From Longispora fulva (GTDB lineage Bacteria > Actinomycetota > Actinomycetes > Mycobacteriales > Micromonosporaceae): a DNA stretch of 64,000 nucleotides. Position 1 is the stretch's first letter. The number at the start of each line of letters is the position of its first letter. The position numbers were made by a program, and so were the translations under genes. Where the stretch lies: NCBI RefSeq assembly GCF_015751905.1, contig NZ_JADOUF010000001.1, forward strand, positions 6,634,001-6,698,000, in the 5' to 3' direction. Under the pieces are notes generated by a model. That model was not told where the DNA came from, did not search any database, and saw nothing but the letters and a program-made list of their open reading frames with translations. Shown here one piece after another: positions 1 through 7,155 of this stretch.

Positions 1-833
1 CCGACCTAGCCCTCTCGCTGGACAGCCTGCGGATCTCGGTCAGCGGCGCCGCGCCGTTGGACGTCGACACCGCGCGCCGGTTCCAGGCCGCGAGCGGACA
101 CCCGATCTTCGAGGGGTACGGCCTCACGGAGACCGCCCCGGTCCTGACCAGCACCCTGGTCGGCGGCCCACCGCTGAGCGGCTCTCTCGGTCTCCGACCG
201 AAGCGAGGCTCGATCGGCCGGCCGGTGCCCGGGGTGGAGATCATGCTCGTCGACTTCGACGGCGACGAGGTGGAACCCGGCGACCCGGGCGAGATCATGG
301 CCAGGGGCGACAACCTCTTCGAGGGGTACTGGCCCGACCGCCGCGAGGGCCCCGACGCCGAGGGCTGGTGGCACACGGGCGACGTCGCGTACGCCGACCC
401 GGACGGGGACCTGTTCCTCGTCGACCGGCTCGGCGAACTGATCCTCGTCTCCGGCTTCAACGTCTACCCGCACGAGGTCGAACTGGTCCTGTGTGGCCAC
501 CCGGACGTCGTCGAGGCGGCGGTGGTGGGGGTGCCGCACCCGTACACAGGGCAGACCGTGAAGGCCTATGTCGTGGTCCGCCAGCCGGTCGGGGTCGAGG
601 AGCTGATCGCGCACTGCGAGCGGGGCCTGGCCCGGTTCAAGTGCCCGACGGCGATCGAGTTCGTGGCCGAGCTGCCGCACTCGGTGACCGGCAAGGTCCG
701 CAAGCGGGAGCTGGGCACCCCGCGCGAGCAGTGGCGCACCGACGGCCGGGCGCTGGGCGGCGCGACCGCCGGCGAACCGGCGTCCGACCGGTCCGCCATG
801 CCGGACGCCCGGGTCGTCGAGGGGGAGCGGTGA
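1..833 (+). CDS. AMP-dependent acyl-CoA synthetase/ligase, C-terminal part (5' truncated)
   Basis: The reading frame is open from base 3, so the N-terminus lies outside the window; 276 residues are visible. It is an adenylate-forming enzyme that activates a carboxylic acid as acyl-AMP and then acyl-CoA. Visible motifs are the adenine-binding GYGLTETAP, the hinge region GWWHTGDVAYADPDG followed by VDRLGELILVSGFNVYP, and the catalytic-lysine motif TGKVRKREL near the C-terminus. The last ~40 residues are a low-conservation tail. The stop overlaps the GTG of the next gene, so the two are probably cotranscribed. The acid substrate cannot be read from this part; a long-chain fatty acid is the likeliest guess. 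Confidence 0.93.
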   Translation, partial: DLALSLDSLRISVSGAAPLDVDTARRFQAASGHPIFEGYGLTETAPVLTSTLVGGPPLSGSLGLRPKRGSIGRPVPGVEIMLVDFDGDEVEPGDPGEIMARGDNLFEGYWPDRREGPDAEGWWHTGDVAYADPDGDLFLVDRLGELILVSGFNVYPHEVELVLCGHPDVVEAAVVGVPHPYTGQTVKAYVVVRQPVGVEELIAHCERGLARFKCPTAIEFVAELPHSVTGKVRKRELGTPREQWRTDGRALGGATAGEPASDRSAMPDARVVEGER

Positions 834-1057
834 CGCCCAGGATCACCCTGCTCACCCGGGACGGCTGCGGGATGTGCCAGCCGGCCCGCGAGGCCCTCGA
901 CCGGGTCGGGGAGCCCTGGGTGGAAGTCGACGTGAGTTCGGACATCGCCCTGGAGCGCGAGTACGGCGACCGGCTGCCCGTGGTCCTGCTCGACGGCCGG
1001 GAACATGGCTACTGGCGGGTGGAAGAGGACCGGTTGCGCCGAGATCTCGGTCACTGA
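830..1057 (+). CDS. Glutaredoxin-like thiol-redox protein (DUF836/thioredoxin fold)
   Basis: A 75-residue cytosolic thioredoxin-fold protein. The first strand is followed by the redox motif CGMC at residues 13-16. A later LPVVLLDGRE segment supplies the cis-Pro turn typical of the fold, and the length fits the small glutaredoxin-like family often found near actinobacterial rex-hem loci. The GTG start overlaps the ligase stop in a GTGA. I infer a thiol-disulphide exchange role; the partner is unknown. Confidence 0.85.
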   Translation: MTPRITLLTRDGCGMCQPAREALDRVGEPWVEVDVSSDIALEREYGDRLPVVLLDGREHGYWRVEEDRLRRDLGH

Positions 1058-1095
1058 CGAGCCGTAATTCTTTCGTCAATGTCATACCCCGGCCT

Positions 1096-1101
1096 TAGCC
1101 T
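1096..1101 (+). promoter_or_regulatory. -10 hexamer for a leaderless HAD gene
   Basis: TAGCCT lies 6 nt before the GTG at 1108. Transcription would start at or next to the start codon, and no Shine-Dalgarno sequence is present. A weak -35 (TTCGTC, 1072-1077) sits 18 bp upstream. Confidence 0.5.
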
Positions 1102-1107
1102 GCCGAT

Positions 1108-1746
1108 GTGGGAAGACACCTGATCTGGGACTGGAACGGCACCCTCCTCGACGACATCACCCTCGTCGTGGCGGCCTGCAACGACGCGTTCGCCAGCGTC
1201 GGGGGCCCGGTGATCGACGTCGACGAGCATCGACGCAGTTTCCGCCGCCCCATCATGGATTACTACGCGGAGGCCCTCCGCCGTCCGGTCGACGCCGACG
1301 AGTTCGCCCGGCTCGACAAGATCTTCCATGACTCCTACCGGGTGGCGCTGCCCGAGTGCGAGCTGCGCGAGGGCGTCGTCGACGCGCTCACCGGCTGGGG
1401 CCCGCGCCAGTCGCTGCTGAGCATGTGGTTCCACGACGAGCTGGTGCCCTGCGTCGACGGGTATGGGCTGACGGAGTTCTTCCAGCGGATCGACGGGCTG
1501 CGCGCCGAGGTCGGCGGGGACAGTAAGGCCGCGTCGCTGGCCGCGCACCTGGGCGCGCTGGGCCTGGCCGGGGCCGACGCCGTGCTGATCGGCGACACCG
1601 TGGACGACGCGCACGCCGCGGCGTCGGTGGGTGCGGCCGTGGTGCTGGTCGGCGGCGGGTTCACCGACGCCGAGCGGCTGCGGGCGCACGGGGTGCCGTT
1701 CGCCGAGACCATCCCCGAGGCCGTGGCCCTGGCCGCAGCGTTGTAG
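1108..1746 (+). CDS. HAD-superfamily hydrolase, phosphoglycolate phosphatase-like
   Basis: 212 residues, cytosolic. Motif I is DWNGTLLDD, with nucleophile Asp8; the usual second Asp (DxD) is Asn10, a variant I recall from actinobacterial HAD proteins. Motif II Ser is in LLSMWF, the motif III Lys in GDSKAASLA, and motif IV is LIGDTVDDAHAA. A helical cap lies between motifs I and II, as in phosphoglycolate/beta-phosphoglucomutase-type enzymes. The substrate is not determinable. Without the second Asp, phosphotransfer chemistry may be slower or specialised. It is convergent with the response regulator gene downstream. Confidence 0.85.
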   Translation: MGRHLIWDWNGTLLDDITLVVAACNDAFASVGGPVIDVDEHRRSFRRPIMDYYAEALRRPVDADEFARLDKIFHDSYRVALPECELREGVVDALTGWGPRQSLLSMWFHDELVPCVDGYGLTEFFQRIDGLRAEVGGDSKAASLAAHLGALGLAGADAVLIGDTVDDAHAAASVGAAVVLVGGGFTDAERLRAHGVPFAETIPEAVALAAAL

Positions 1747-1783
1747 GCCCGCTGAGGGCGACGATGCGCGCGTTGTCAGGAAC

Positions 1784-1808
1784 CTCGCATACAACACCGG
1801 TATGCGAG
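1784..1808. terminator. Hairpin between convergent genes
   Basis: Perfect 9-bp arms CTCGCATAC and GTATGCGAG with a 7-nt loop lie between the HAD gene and the convergent response regulator. There is no T-tract, so a bidirectional intrinsic terminator is likely but unproven. Confidence 0.5.
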
Positions 1809-1883
1809 AACCCTTCCGCCTTCGCCTCCCCGCCCTCAGTGGGCCGATCAGGCTAGATCAAGACCGAAGGTCAAGAGCAAGAT

Positions 1884-2540
1884 CTATCGCAGGTAGGCCA
1901 GTACCGCCAGGACGCGGCGGTGCTGGTCGGAGTCCTGCGGCAGGTCGAGCTTGGTGAAGATGTTGCGCACGTGCTTTTCCACCGCGCCCTCCGTGACCAC
2001 GAGCCGGCGGGCGACGGCGGTGTTCGAGTAGCCCTCGGCCATCAGCGCCAGGACCTCCCGCTCGCGCGGGGTCAGGGTCGCCAGGGGGTCGTTGCGCCTG
2101 CGCCGGACCATGAGCTGGGACACCACCTCGGGATCGAGGACCGTGCCGCCGCCGGCCACCCGGCGCAGCCCGTCGAGGAAGTCGTCGAGGTCGACGACCC
2201 GGTCCTTGAGCAGGTAGCCGATCGCGCCGCGCGCGTCAGCGAGCAGGTCCTCGGCGTAGGAGACCTCCACGTACTGGCTGAGCAGCAGCACCGGCGTGCC
2301 CGGCACGAGCCGGCGCGCCTCCACCGCCGCACGCAGCCCCTCGTCGGTGTGCGACGGCGGCATCCGGACGTCCACGATGGAGACGTCGGGCCGGTGTTCC
2401 ACCACGGCCTCGACCAGGCTCGGCCCGTCGCCGACAGCGGCCAGTACCTCGCAGCCCGCCTCGGCCAACAGCCGGACGAGGCCCTCCCGGAGGAGGACCG
2501 CGTCATCGGCGACGACGATCCGCAAACTCGGTTCAGTCAC
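1884..2540 (-). CDS. LuxR/NarL-family response regulator
   Basis: 218 residues. The N-terminal receiver domain has the acidic pair Asp12/Asp13, phosphoacceptor Asp57 in SIVDVRMP, and a conserved Lys in YLLKDRV. The C-terminal LuxR-type helix-turn-helix starts at LTPREREVLALMAEGYSN. The GTG start overlaps the kinase stop by 4 bp (GTGA), so the pair is translationally coupled and it is almost certainly the cognate regulator. Known family role: phosphorylation promotes dimerisation and DNA binding. The regulon is unknown; a palindrome upstream of the kinase gene is a candidate site. Confidence 0.95.
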   Translation of the reverse strand: MTEPSLRIVVADDAVLLREGLVRLLAEAGCEVLAAVGDGPSLVEAVVEHRPDVSIVDVRMPPSHTDEGLRAAVEARRLVPGTPVLLLSQYVEVSYAEDLLADARGAIGYLLKDRVVDLDDFLDGLRRVAGGGTVLDPEVVSQLMVRRRRNDPLATLTPREREVLALMAEGYSNTAVARRLVVTEGAVEKHVRNIFTKLDLPQDSDQHRRVLAVLAYLR

Positions 2541-3781
2541 AGGGGGACCTCAGCTACTAGGACCGTCGGCCCCCCGGGCGGGCTGTCCACGGCGAGCTCG
2601 CCGTCGACCGCGCGGAGCCGGTCTGCGAGCCCGGCCAGACCGTGCCCCTTGGCCACGTGCGCGCCACCGGTGCCGTTGTCGGTGATGATCAGGTACAGCC
2701 GATCATCCTTCCGGGTCAGCTCCAGCGTGCCGAGGGTGGCCCCCGAGTGCTTGGCGAGGTTGGTCAGCGACTCGGCGGCCGTGAAGTACAGGGCGTTCTC
2801 CAACGCGTCCGGCAGCCGCTCGGCGATCTTGATGTCCAGTTCCACCGGGACCATGGACCGGCCGGCCAGCGCGCTGAGGGCCGCGACGAGCCCCCGGTCG
2901 GCGAGCACCGGCGGAGCGATCCCCCGGGACAGCGCGCGCAGCTCGTCGAGGGTCTCGCGGGTCTGGCCGATCGCCTCCGTCAGGGTGGCGCTGACGGCCG
3001 TGGGGTCCTTCTCGAGCTGGCGCTGGGCCCTCGACAGCTCCATGGCGAGCCGGATCAGGCGCTGCTGAGGGCCGTCGTGGATGTCGCGCTCCAGCTTGCG
3101 CAGCGCCGTGGCCTCGGCGGACACCGCTGCGGCCCGGCTCTCGGTGAGGTCGGAGATCCGGCCCTGCAGCCCGGCGAGACGGGTGAGCAGGGTCTGGGCG
3201 ACCCCGGCCTGGAACGCGGCGAGCCCGCGCTGCACGAACGGGGTGATCAGAAAGAACACGACGCCGGCGATGGAGTACACCCAGATCCGGTTGGCCCGGG
3301 TGTCCGCGCCGACCAGCCACTCGATCGCGACGTCGCGCTGGTCGTCGCCCTGCGGGAGGAACCGCTCCCAGAACCAGTAGGTGACGCCGCCGCCGGCCGC
3401 CGCCCAGAACGACACCGTGACGCAGAACGTCGTGATCGCGATCGGGAAGTTGATGATGCCGTGCATCAGGTCGAGCCAGCCCTGGCCCTGGCGGAGCGGC
3501 GTGAACATCCGTCTGACCCAGCCGTCGCCCGGCTGTGCCCTCACGTAGTGCGGCCGGGGCACCGGGTGGCCGAGGACCTGGCTGAGTCGCACCCGTTCGA
3601 GGTCGGCGAACGTCCGGGCCGACAACAGGGCGATCGCCAGGACCGGCCAGCCCAGGGTCACCACGACGGTGGAGATGCCGGCGCAGAAGAGTGTGAGAAG
3701 CACGACGAAGCTGAAGACGGCGATGGGAAAGCCGGTCAGCAGGTAGGCCGCGTCCCGGCCGATGTGGCGGCGGATGTTCAT
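2537..3781 (-). CDS. Membrane sensor histidine kinase (HisKA_3/HATPase_c)
   Basis: 414 residues. The N-terminal half has about four membrane segments in two hairpins, around residues 14-55 and 115-200, with short loops, so sensing is probably within or near the membrane. The HisKA_3 phosphoacceptor is in LERDIHDGPQQRLI. The ATPase domain shows the N-box (AAESLTNLAKHSGA), the G1 box IITDNGTGG and the G2 box GHGLAGLADRL. This is the NarX/DesK-like class typical of LuxR-type partners. The first gene of the two-gene operon; a TAGCGT hexamer 7 nt before the ATG suggests a leaderless transcript. Confidence 0.95.
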   Translation of the reverse strand: MNIRRHIGRDAAYLLTGFPIAVFSFVVLLTLFCAGISTVVVTLGWPVLAIALLSARTFADLERVRLSQVLGHPVPRPHYVRAQPGDGWVRRMFTPLRQGQGWLDLMHGIINFPIAITTFCVTVSFWAAAGGGVTYWFWERFLPQGDDQRDVAIEWLVGADTRANRIWVYSIAGVVFFLITPFVQRGLAAFQAGVAQTLLTRLAGLQGRISDLTESRAAAVSAEATALRKLERDIHDGPQQRLIRLAMELSRAQRQLEKDPTAVSATLTEAIGQTRETLDELRALSRGIAPPVLADRGLVAALSALAGRSMVPVELDIKIAERLPDALENALYFTAAESLTNLAKHSGATLGTLELTRKDDRLYLIITDNGTGGAHVAKGHGLAGLADRLRAVDGELAVDSPPGGPTVLVAEVPL

Positions 3782-3788
3782 GCGGCTA

Positions 3789-3794
3789 ACGCTA
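3789..3794 (-). promoter_or_regulatory. -10 hexamer for the leaderless histidine kinase gene
   Basis: On the minus strand TAGCGT lies exactly 7 nt before the ATG at 3781, predicting a transcript that begins at the start codon. No Shine-Dalgarno is visible. Confidence 0.5.
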
Positions 3795-3842
3795 GGCAGC
3801 CCACGCCACGGTGCCCATCCGGCCGTCCGGCCTCTTCTGGGT

Positions 3843-3854
3843 GGGGTTAACCCC
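3843..3854. promoter_or_regulatory. 12-bp palindrome upstream of the two-component operon
   Basis: GGGGTTAACCCC is a perfect palindrome about 50 bp upstream of the predicted -10 of the kinase gene. It could be the autoregulatory site of the adjacent response regulator; this is inference from position only. Confidence 0.3.
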
Positions 3855-4107
3855 CGGTCCCTGTGGGGCGCGCCACGCCGAACCGCTCATATTTGTCCAG
3901 ACAGATCCTACTTTCGGTAATAATTACGGCACAGTGCCCACCCGCCTTCCGGTGCGAGCCCGAGAATGGAGGGCCTAGTGCCGCGGGGGCATACCTCGAG
4001 CTCACGACGTGGGTGGGTGGGCGCTGTCCCGGCTTTCGGCGCCCTGAGGCTCCACACTGAGAGTGTGGTCTCCGGCACATCCCGTGACCCGTTGTCAAGA
4101 TCGCGAT

Positions 4108-4136
4108 TTGTGCACTCGTTCACAAGCGCATACGCT
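4108..4136 (+). promoter_or_regulatory. rex-hem promoter with embedded Rex operator
   Basis: The 18-bp sequence TTGTGCACTCGTTCACAA (4108-4125) matches the actinobacterial Rex operator TTGTGAA-N4-TTCACAA except at two positions in the left arm. It overlaps a TTGTGC -35 (4108-4113) that sits 17 bp from a TACGCT -10 (4131-4136). Rex binding would block RNA polymerase directly; rising NADH would release Rex. The rex-hemACD operon is an established Rex target in Streptomyces, so autoregulation is expected. The predicted leader before the rex ATG is about 75 nt. The rest of the 436-bp gap upstream (3782-4107) shows no gene I can support. Confidence 0.85.
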
Positions 4137-4217
4137 GTCTGCGCGAGGAGCCCCGATAGCACAGATCAACATCGTGCTGGGTGCGGGGGTCCGAAGTCCC
4201 CGTCGTCACGGAGTCAG

Positions 4218-4916
4218 ATGAGCCAGCAGCGCACCGGCAGCCCGGGTAACACACCCGGCACACCGGACTTCCCGGATATCCCGGAGGCGACCGTCGCGCG
4301 CCTTCCGGAGTACCTTCGGGCCCTGCACAGCCTCGCCGAAGCCGGTCATGACACCGCGTCGAGCGAGTCCCTGGCGGTGGCGGCCGGCGTCAACTCGGCG
4401 AAGCTCCGCAAGGACCTCTCCCACCTGGGCTCCAACGGCACCCGGGGGGTCGGCTACAACGTCGAGCGCCTGATCGGCCAGATCGAGCACGTGCTCGGCC
4501 TGACCACGCTGCGGGCCGTCGCCCTGGTCGGCGTCGGTAACCTCGGCCACGCCCTCGCCGGCTACTCCGGCTTCACCACCCGCGGCTTCCACATCGCCGC
4601 CCTCTTCGACGCGGACCCCACCCGGGTCGGCGAGAGGATCAACAACCTGGTCGTGCGGCACATCGACGAACTCGCGGCCGTCGTGGACACCTGCCGGATC
4701 GCGATCGGCGTCATCGCCACCCCTGCGCACGCCGCCCAGGGGGTCGCGGATGTGCTGGTCAACTCAGGTGTGACCAGCATCCTCAACTTCGCGCCGTGCG
4801 TCCTGTCCGTGCCCGATGGCGTGGATGTCCGCAAGGTCGATCTGGCAGTAGAGTTGCAGATCCTCTCGTTCCACGAGCACCGTAAGGCAGCACTGACCGG
4901 GACGGTGACCCTGTGA
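4218..4916 (+). CDS. rex: Redox-sensing transcriptional repressor Rex
   Basis: 232 residues. The N-terminal winged helix (about residues 20-85) includes PEYLRALHSLAEAG and the DNA-contacting GVNSAKLRKDLSHLG. The Rossmann domain begins at VALVGVGNLGHALAGY and binds NADH/NAD+. The C-terminal swap helix follows LNFAPCVLSVP. I chose the ATG at 4218 because GGAG is 4 nt upstream and the longer in-frame extension to 3966 crosses the promoter and operator. The stop overlaps hemA in GTGA, so the sensor is cotranscribed with haem synthesis. Confidence 0.97.
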   Translation: MSQQRTGSPGNTPGTPDFPDIPEATVARLPEYLRALHSLAEAGHDTASSESLAVAAGVNSAKLRKDLSHLGSNGTRGVGYNVERLIGQIEHVLGLTTLRAVALVGVGNLGHALAGYSGFTTRGFHIAALFDADPTRVGERINNLVVRHIDELAAVVDTCRIAIGVIATPAHAAQGVADVLVNSGVTSILNFAPCVLSVPDGVDVRKVDLAVELQILSFHEHRKAALTGTVTL

Positions 4917-6250
4917 ACCCGTTAGTCGTCGGGGTGTCCTACCGGACCGCCCCCGTCAGCCTGCTCGAGCGGGTCGCCGTCGCGGCCGACGCCGTGCCGG
5001 GGGTCCTCCGCGACCTGCTGGCCCAGCAGGCCGTCAGCGAGGCCGTGATCCTGTCGACCTGCAACCGGGTCGAGATCTACGCCGGCGTCTCCGCCTTCCA
5101 CGCCGGCCTCCTCGAACTCTCCACGGTCCTCGCCGAGCACGCCGGGGTGCCGATCGAGGAGCTCGTCGAACACCTCTACGTCCGCTACGACGACGAGGCC
5201 GTCCGGCACGCCTACCGCCTGGCCGCCGGCCTGGACTCCATGGTCGTCGGCGAGGCGCAGATCCTCGGCCAGCTCCGCGAGTCCTACCGCGTGGCCACCA
5301 GCGAGGACTCAGCCGGCCGGGTGCTGCACGAGCTGCTGCAGTCCGCGCTGCGGGTAGGCAAGCGGGTGCACGCCGAGACCGGCATCGACCGGGCCGGCCA
5401 GAGCGTCGTCACGGCGGCCCTGGAGTTGGGCGCCGCCGAGTCCGGCCTGGAGCCGGCGAACGCGAACGTGCTGGTCATCGGTGCCGGCGCGATGGGCGCG
5501 TTGGCCTGCGCGACCCTCCAGCGCGCGGGCGTGGCCCAGCTCGTCGTCGCCAACCGGACCCTGGACAAGGCCCAGCGGCTCGCCGACTCCTACGGCGGCA
5601 CCGCGATCGACTTCACCGGGCTGCCCGCGGCCATGGCCGCCGCCGACATCGTGCTGAGCGCCACCGCGTCCTCCGGGCACGTGCTGTCCGCGACCGCCGA
5701 GCCGGGCGCGGCCTGGACCCTCGACCCCGGTGCGGGCGCGGCCCCGGGCGCCGCCGGGCCGCTGGGCTCCAAGCTGATCCTCGACCTGGCCGTGCCGCGC
5801 GACGTCGACCCGGCGCTCGGCGAGCTCGACGACGTCATCCTGCTCGACATCGAGCGGCTCGGCTCCGCGCTGGCCGGCCACACGAGTAGCACGGACGTCG
5901 CCGCCGCCGAGTTGATCGTCGACGACGAGGTCTCCGGCTACACGGCCTGGCTGCGTGGGGCCGAGGTCGCCCCGACCGTCGCGGCGCTGCGGGCCCGGGC
6001 CGACGACGTGATGGCCACCGAGCTGCGCCGCCTCGACCAGCGCCGGCCCGAGCTGACCGACGAGGTCCGCTCGGAGATCGCCCGGACGGTGCACCGCGTC
6101 GTCCAGCAGCTCCTGCACCAGCCCACGGTCCGGGTGCGTCAACTGGCGGCGGAGCCGGGCGGTGCGCAGTACGCGGCGCTGGTCCGCGAGCTCTTCGCCC
6201 TCGACGTCACCTCGGACAGCGTGCAAGAAGCCCTGGGGGGTAAAGAGTGA
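4913..6250 (+). CDS. hemA: Glutamyl-tRNA reductase
   Basis: 445 residues, the usual length. It reduces glutamyl-tRNA(Glu) with NADPH to glutamate-1-semialdehyde, the first committed step of C5 haem synthesis; hemL in this window takes the next step. The active-site Cys50 lies in STCNRVEIY, followed by AGLDSMVVGEAQILGQ. The NADPH domain begins at VLVIGAGAMGALA, and the C-terminal dimerisation helices end in VRELFALD. A small Ala/Gly-rich insertion near residue 270 (PGAGAAPGAAGP) is unusual but in frame. GTG start; overlaps rex and hemC by 4 bp each. Confidence 0.97.
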   Translation: MNPLVVGVSYRTAPVSLLERVAVAADAVPGVLRDLLAQQAVSEAVILSTCNRVEIYAGVSAFHAGLLELSTVLAEHAGVPIEELVEHLYVRYDDEAVRHAYRLAAGLDSMVVGEAQILGQLRESYRVATSEDSAGRVLHELLQSALRVGKRVHAETGIDRAGQSVVTAALELGAAESGLEPANANVLVIGAGAMGALACATLQRAGVAQLVVANRTLDKAQRLADSYGGTAIDFTGLPAAMAAADIVLSATASSGHVLSATAEPGAAWTLDPGAGAAPGAAGPLGSKLILDLAVPRDVDPALGELDDVILLDIERLGSALAGHTSSTDVAAAELIVDDEVSGYTAWLRGAEVAPTVAALRARADDVMATELRRLDQRRPELTDEVRSEIARTVHRVVQQLLHQPTVRVRQLAAEPGGAQYAALVRELFALDVTSDSVQEALGGKE

Positions 6251-7155
6251 CGCTTCGTCTTGGTACTCGCGGCAGCGCGCTGGCCCTCGCCCAGTCGGGC
6301 CTGGTCGCCGCGGCCGTGGAGAAGGCCACCGGCCGCAAGGTCGAGCTGGTCGAGATCGTCACGCCCGGCGACCGCTCGGCTGCCCCGGTCGCGCAGCTCG
6401 GCGTGGGCGTGTTCGTGTCGGCCCTGCGGGACGCGCTGCTGGCCAAGGACATCGACTTCGCGGTGCACTCGTACAAGGACCTGCCGACCGCGCCCGCCGA
6501 CGGCCTGGTGATCGCCGCGATCCCGGCCCGCGAGGACGCCCGCGACGCCCTGGTCGCCCGGGACAACCTGACGCTGACCGAGCTGCCGTCCGGCGCCCGG
6601 ATCGGCACCGGAGCCGTGCGGCGGATCGCGCAGATCAACGCGCTGCGGCTCGGCTTCGAGCTGGTCCCGATCCGCGGCAACGTCGACACCCGGATCTCCA
6701 AGGTCACCTCGGGCGAGCTCGACGCCGTCATCCTGGCCCGCGCCGGCATCGCCCGGCTGGGCCGCACCAGTGAGATCACCGAGAGCCTCGACCCGATGCT
6801 GCTCCTGCCGGCCCCCGCACAGGGCGCGCTGGCCGTGGAGTGCCGGTCCGCGGACCTCGACCTGGCCGCGGCGCTCGCGGCCCTCGATCACCCGTCCACC
6901 CGGGCGGCCGTCACGGCCGAACGGGCCCTGCTGGCGGCCCTGGAGGCCGGCTGCAGCGCCCCGGTCGCCGGCCTCGCCGAGGTCACGGACGACGAAGAGA
7001 TTTACCTGCGCGGTGGGGTGTTCAGCCCGGATGGCACAGACGCCATCCGACTGTCGGCCACCGGGACGCTCACCGACGCCGAAGGTGTGGGACGACGGCT
7101 CGCCGCCGACCTGCTCGCCGACGGCGCCAACAATGTACTGGGGAGTGCAGCATGA
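6247..7155 (+). CDS. hemC: Porphobilinogen deaminase (hydroxymethylbilane synthase)
   Basis: 302 residues. It polymerises four porphobilinogen units into hydroxymethylbilane. Visible are the N-terminal LRLGTRGSALALAQSG, the catalytic loop HSYKDLPT, the substrate-binding GTGAVRRIAQ and RGNVDTRISK, and the dipyrromethane-attachment Cys in LEAGCSAPVAG. GTG start overlapping hemA; its stop overlaps the ATG of hemD. The order hemA-hemC-hemD is the actinobacterial arrangement under Rex control. Confidence 0.97.
   Translation: MTLRLGTRGSALALAQSGLVAAAVEKATGRKVELVEIVTPGDRSAAPVAQLGVGVFVSALRDALLAKDIDFAVHSYKDLPTAPADGLVIAAIPAREDARDALVARDNLTLTELPSGARIGTGAVRRIAQINALRLGFELVPIRGNVDTRISKVTSGELDAVILARAGIARLGRTSEITESLDPMLLLPAPAQGALAVECRSADLDLAAALAALDHPSTRAAVTAERALLAALEAGCSAPVAGLAEVTDDEEIYLRGGVFSPDGTDAIRLSATGTLTDAEGVGRRLAADLLADGANNVLGSAA

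Noticed and set aside
3966-4217. Longer N-terminus for Rex
   Set aside because: It would be translated through the Rex operator and -10; the family N-terminus fits ATG 4218 with a ribosome site.
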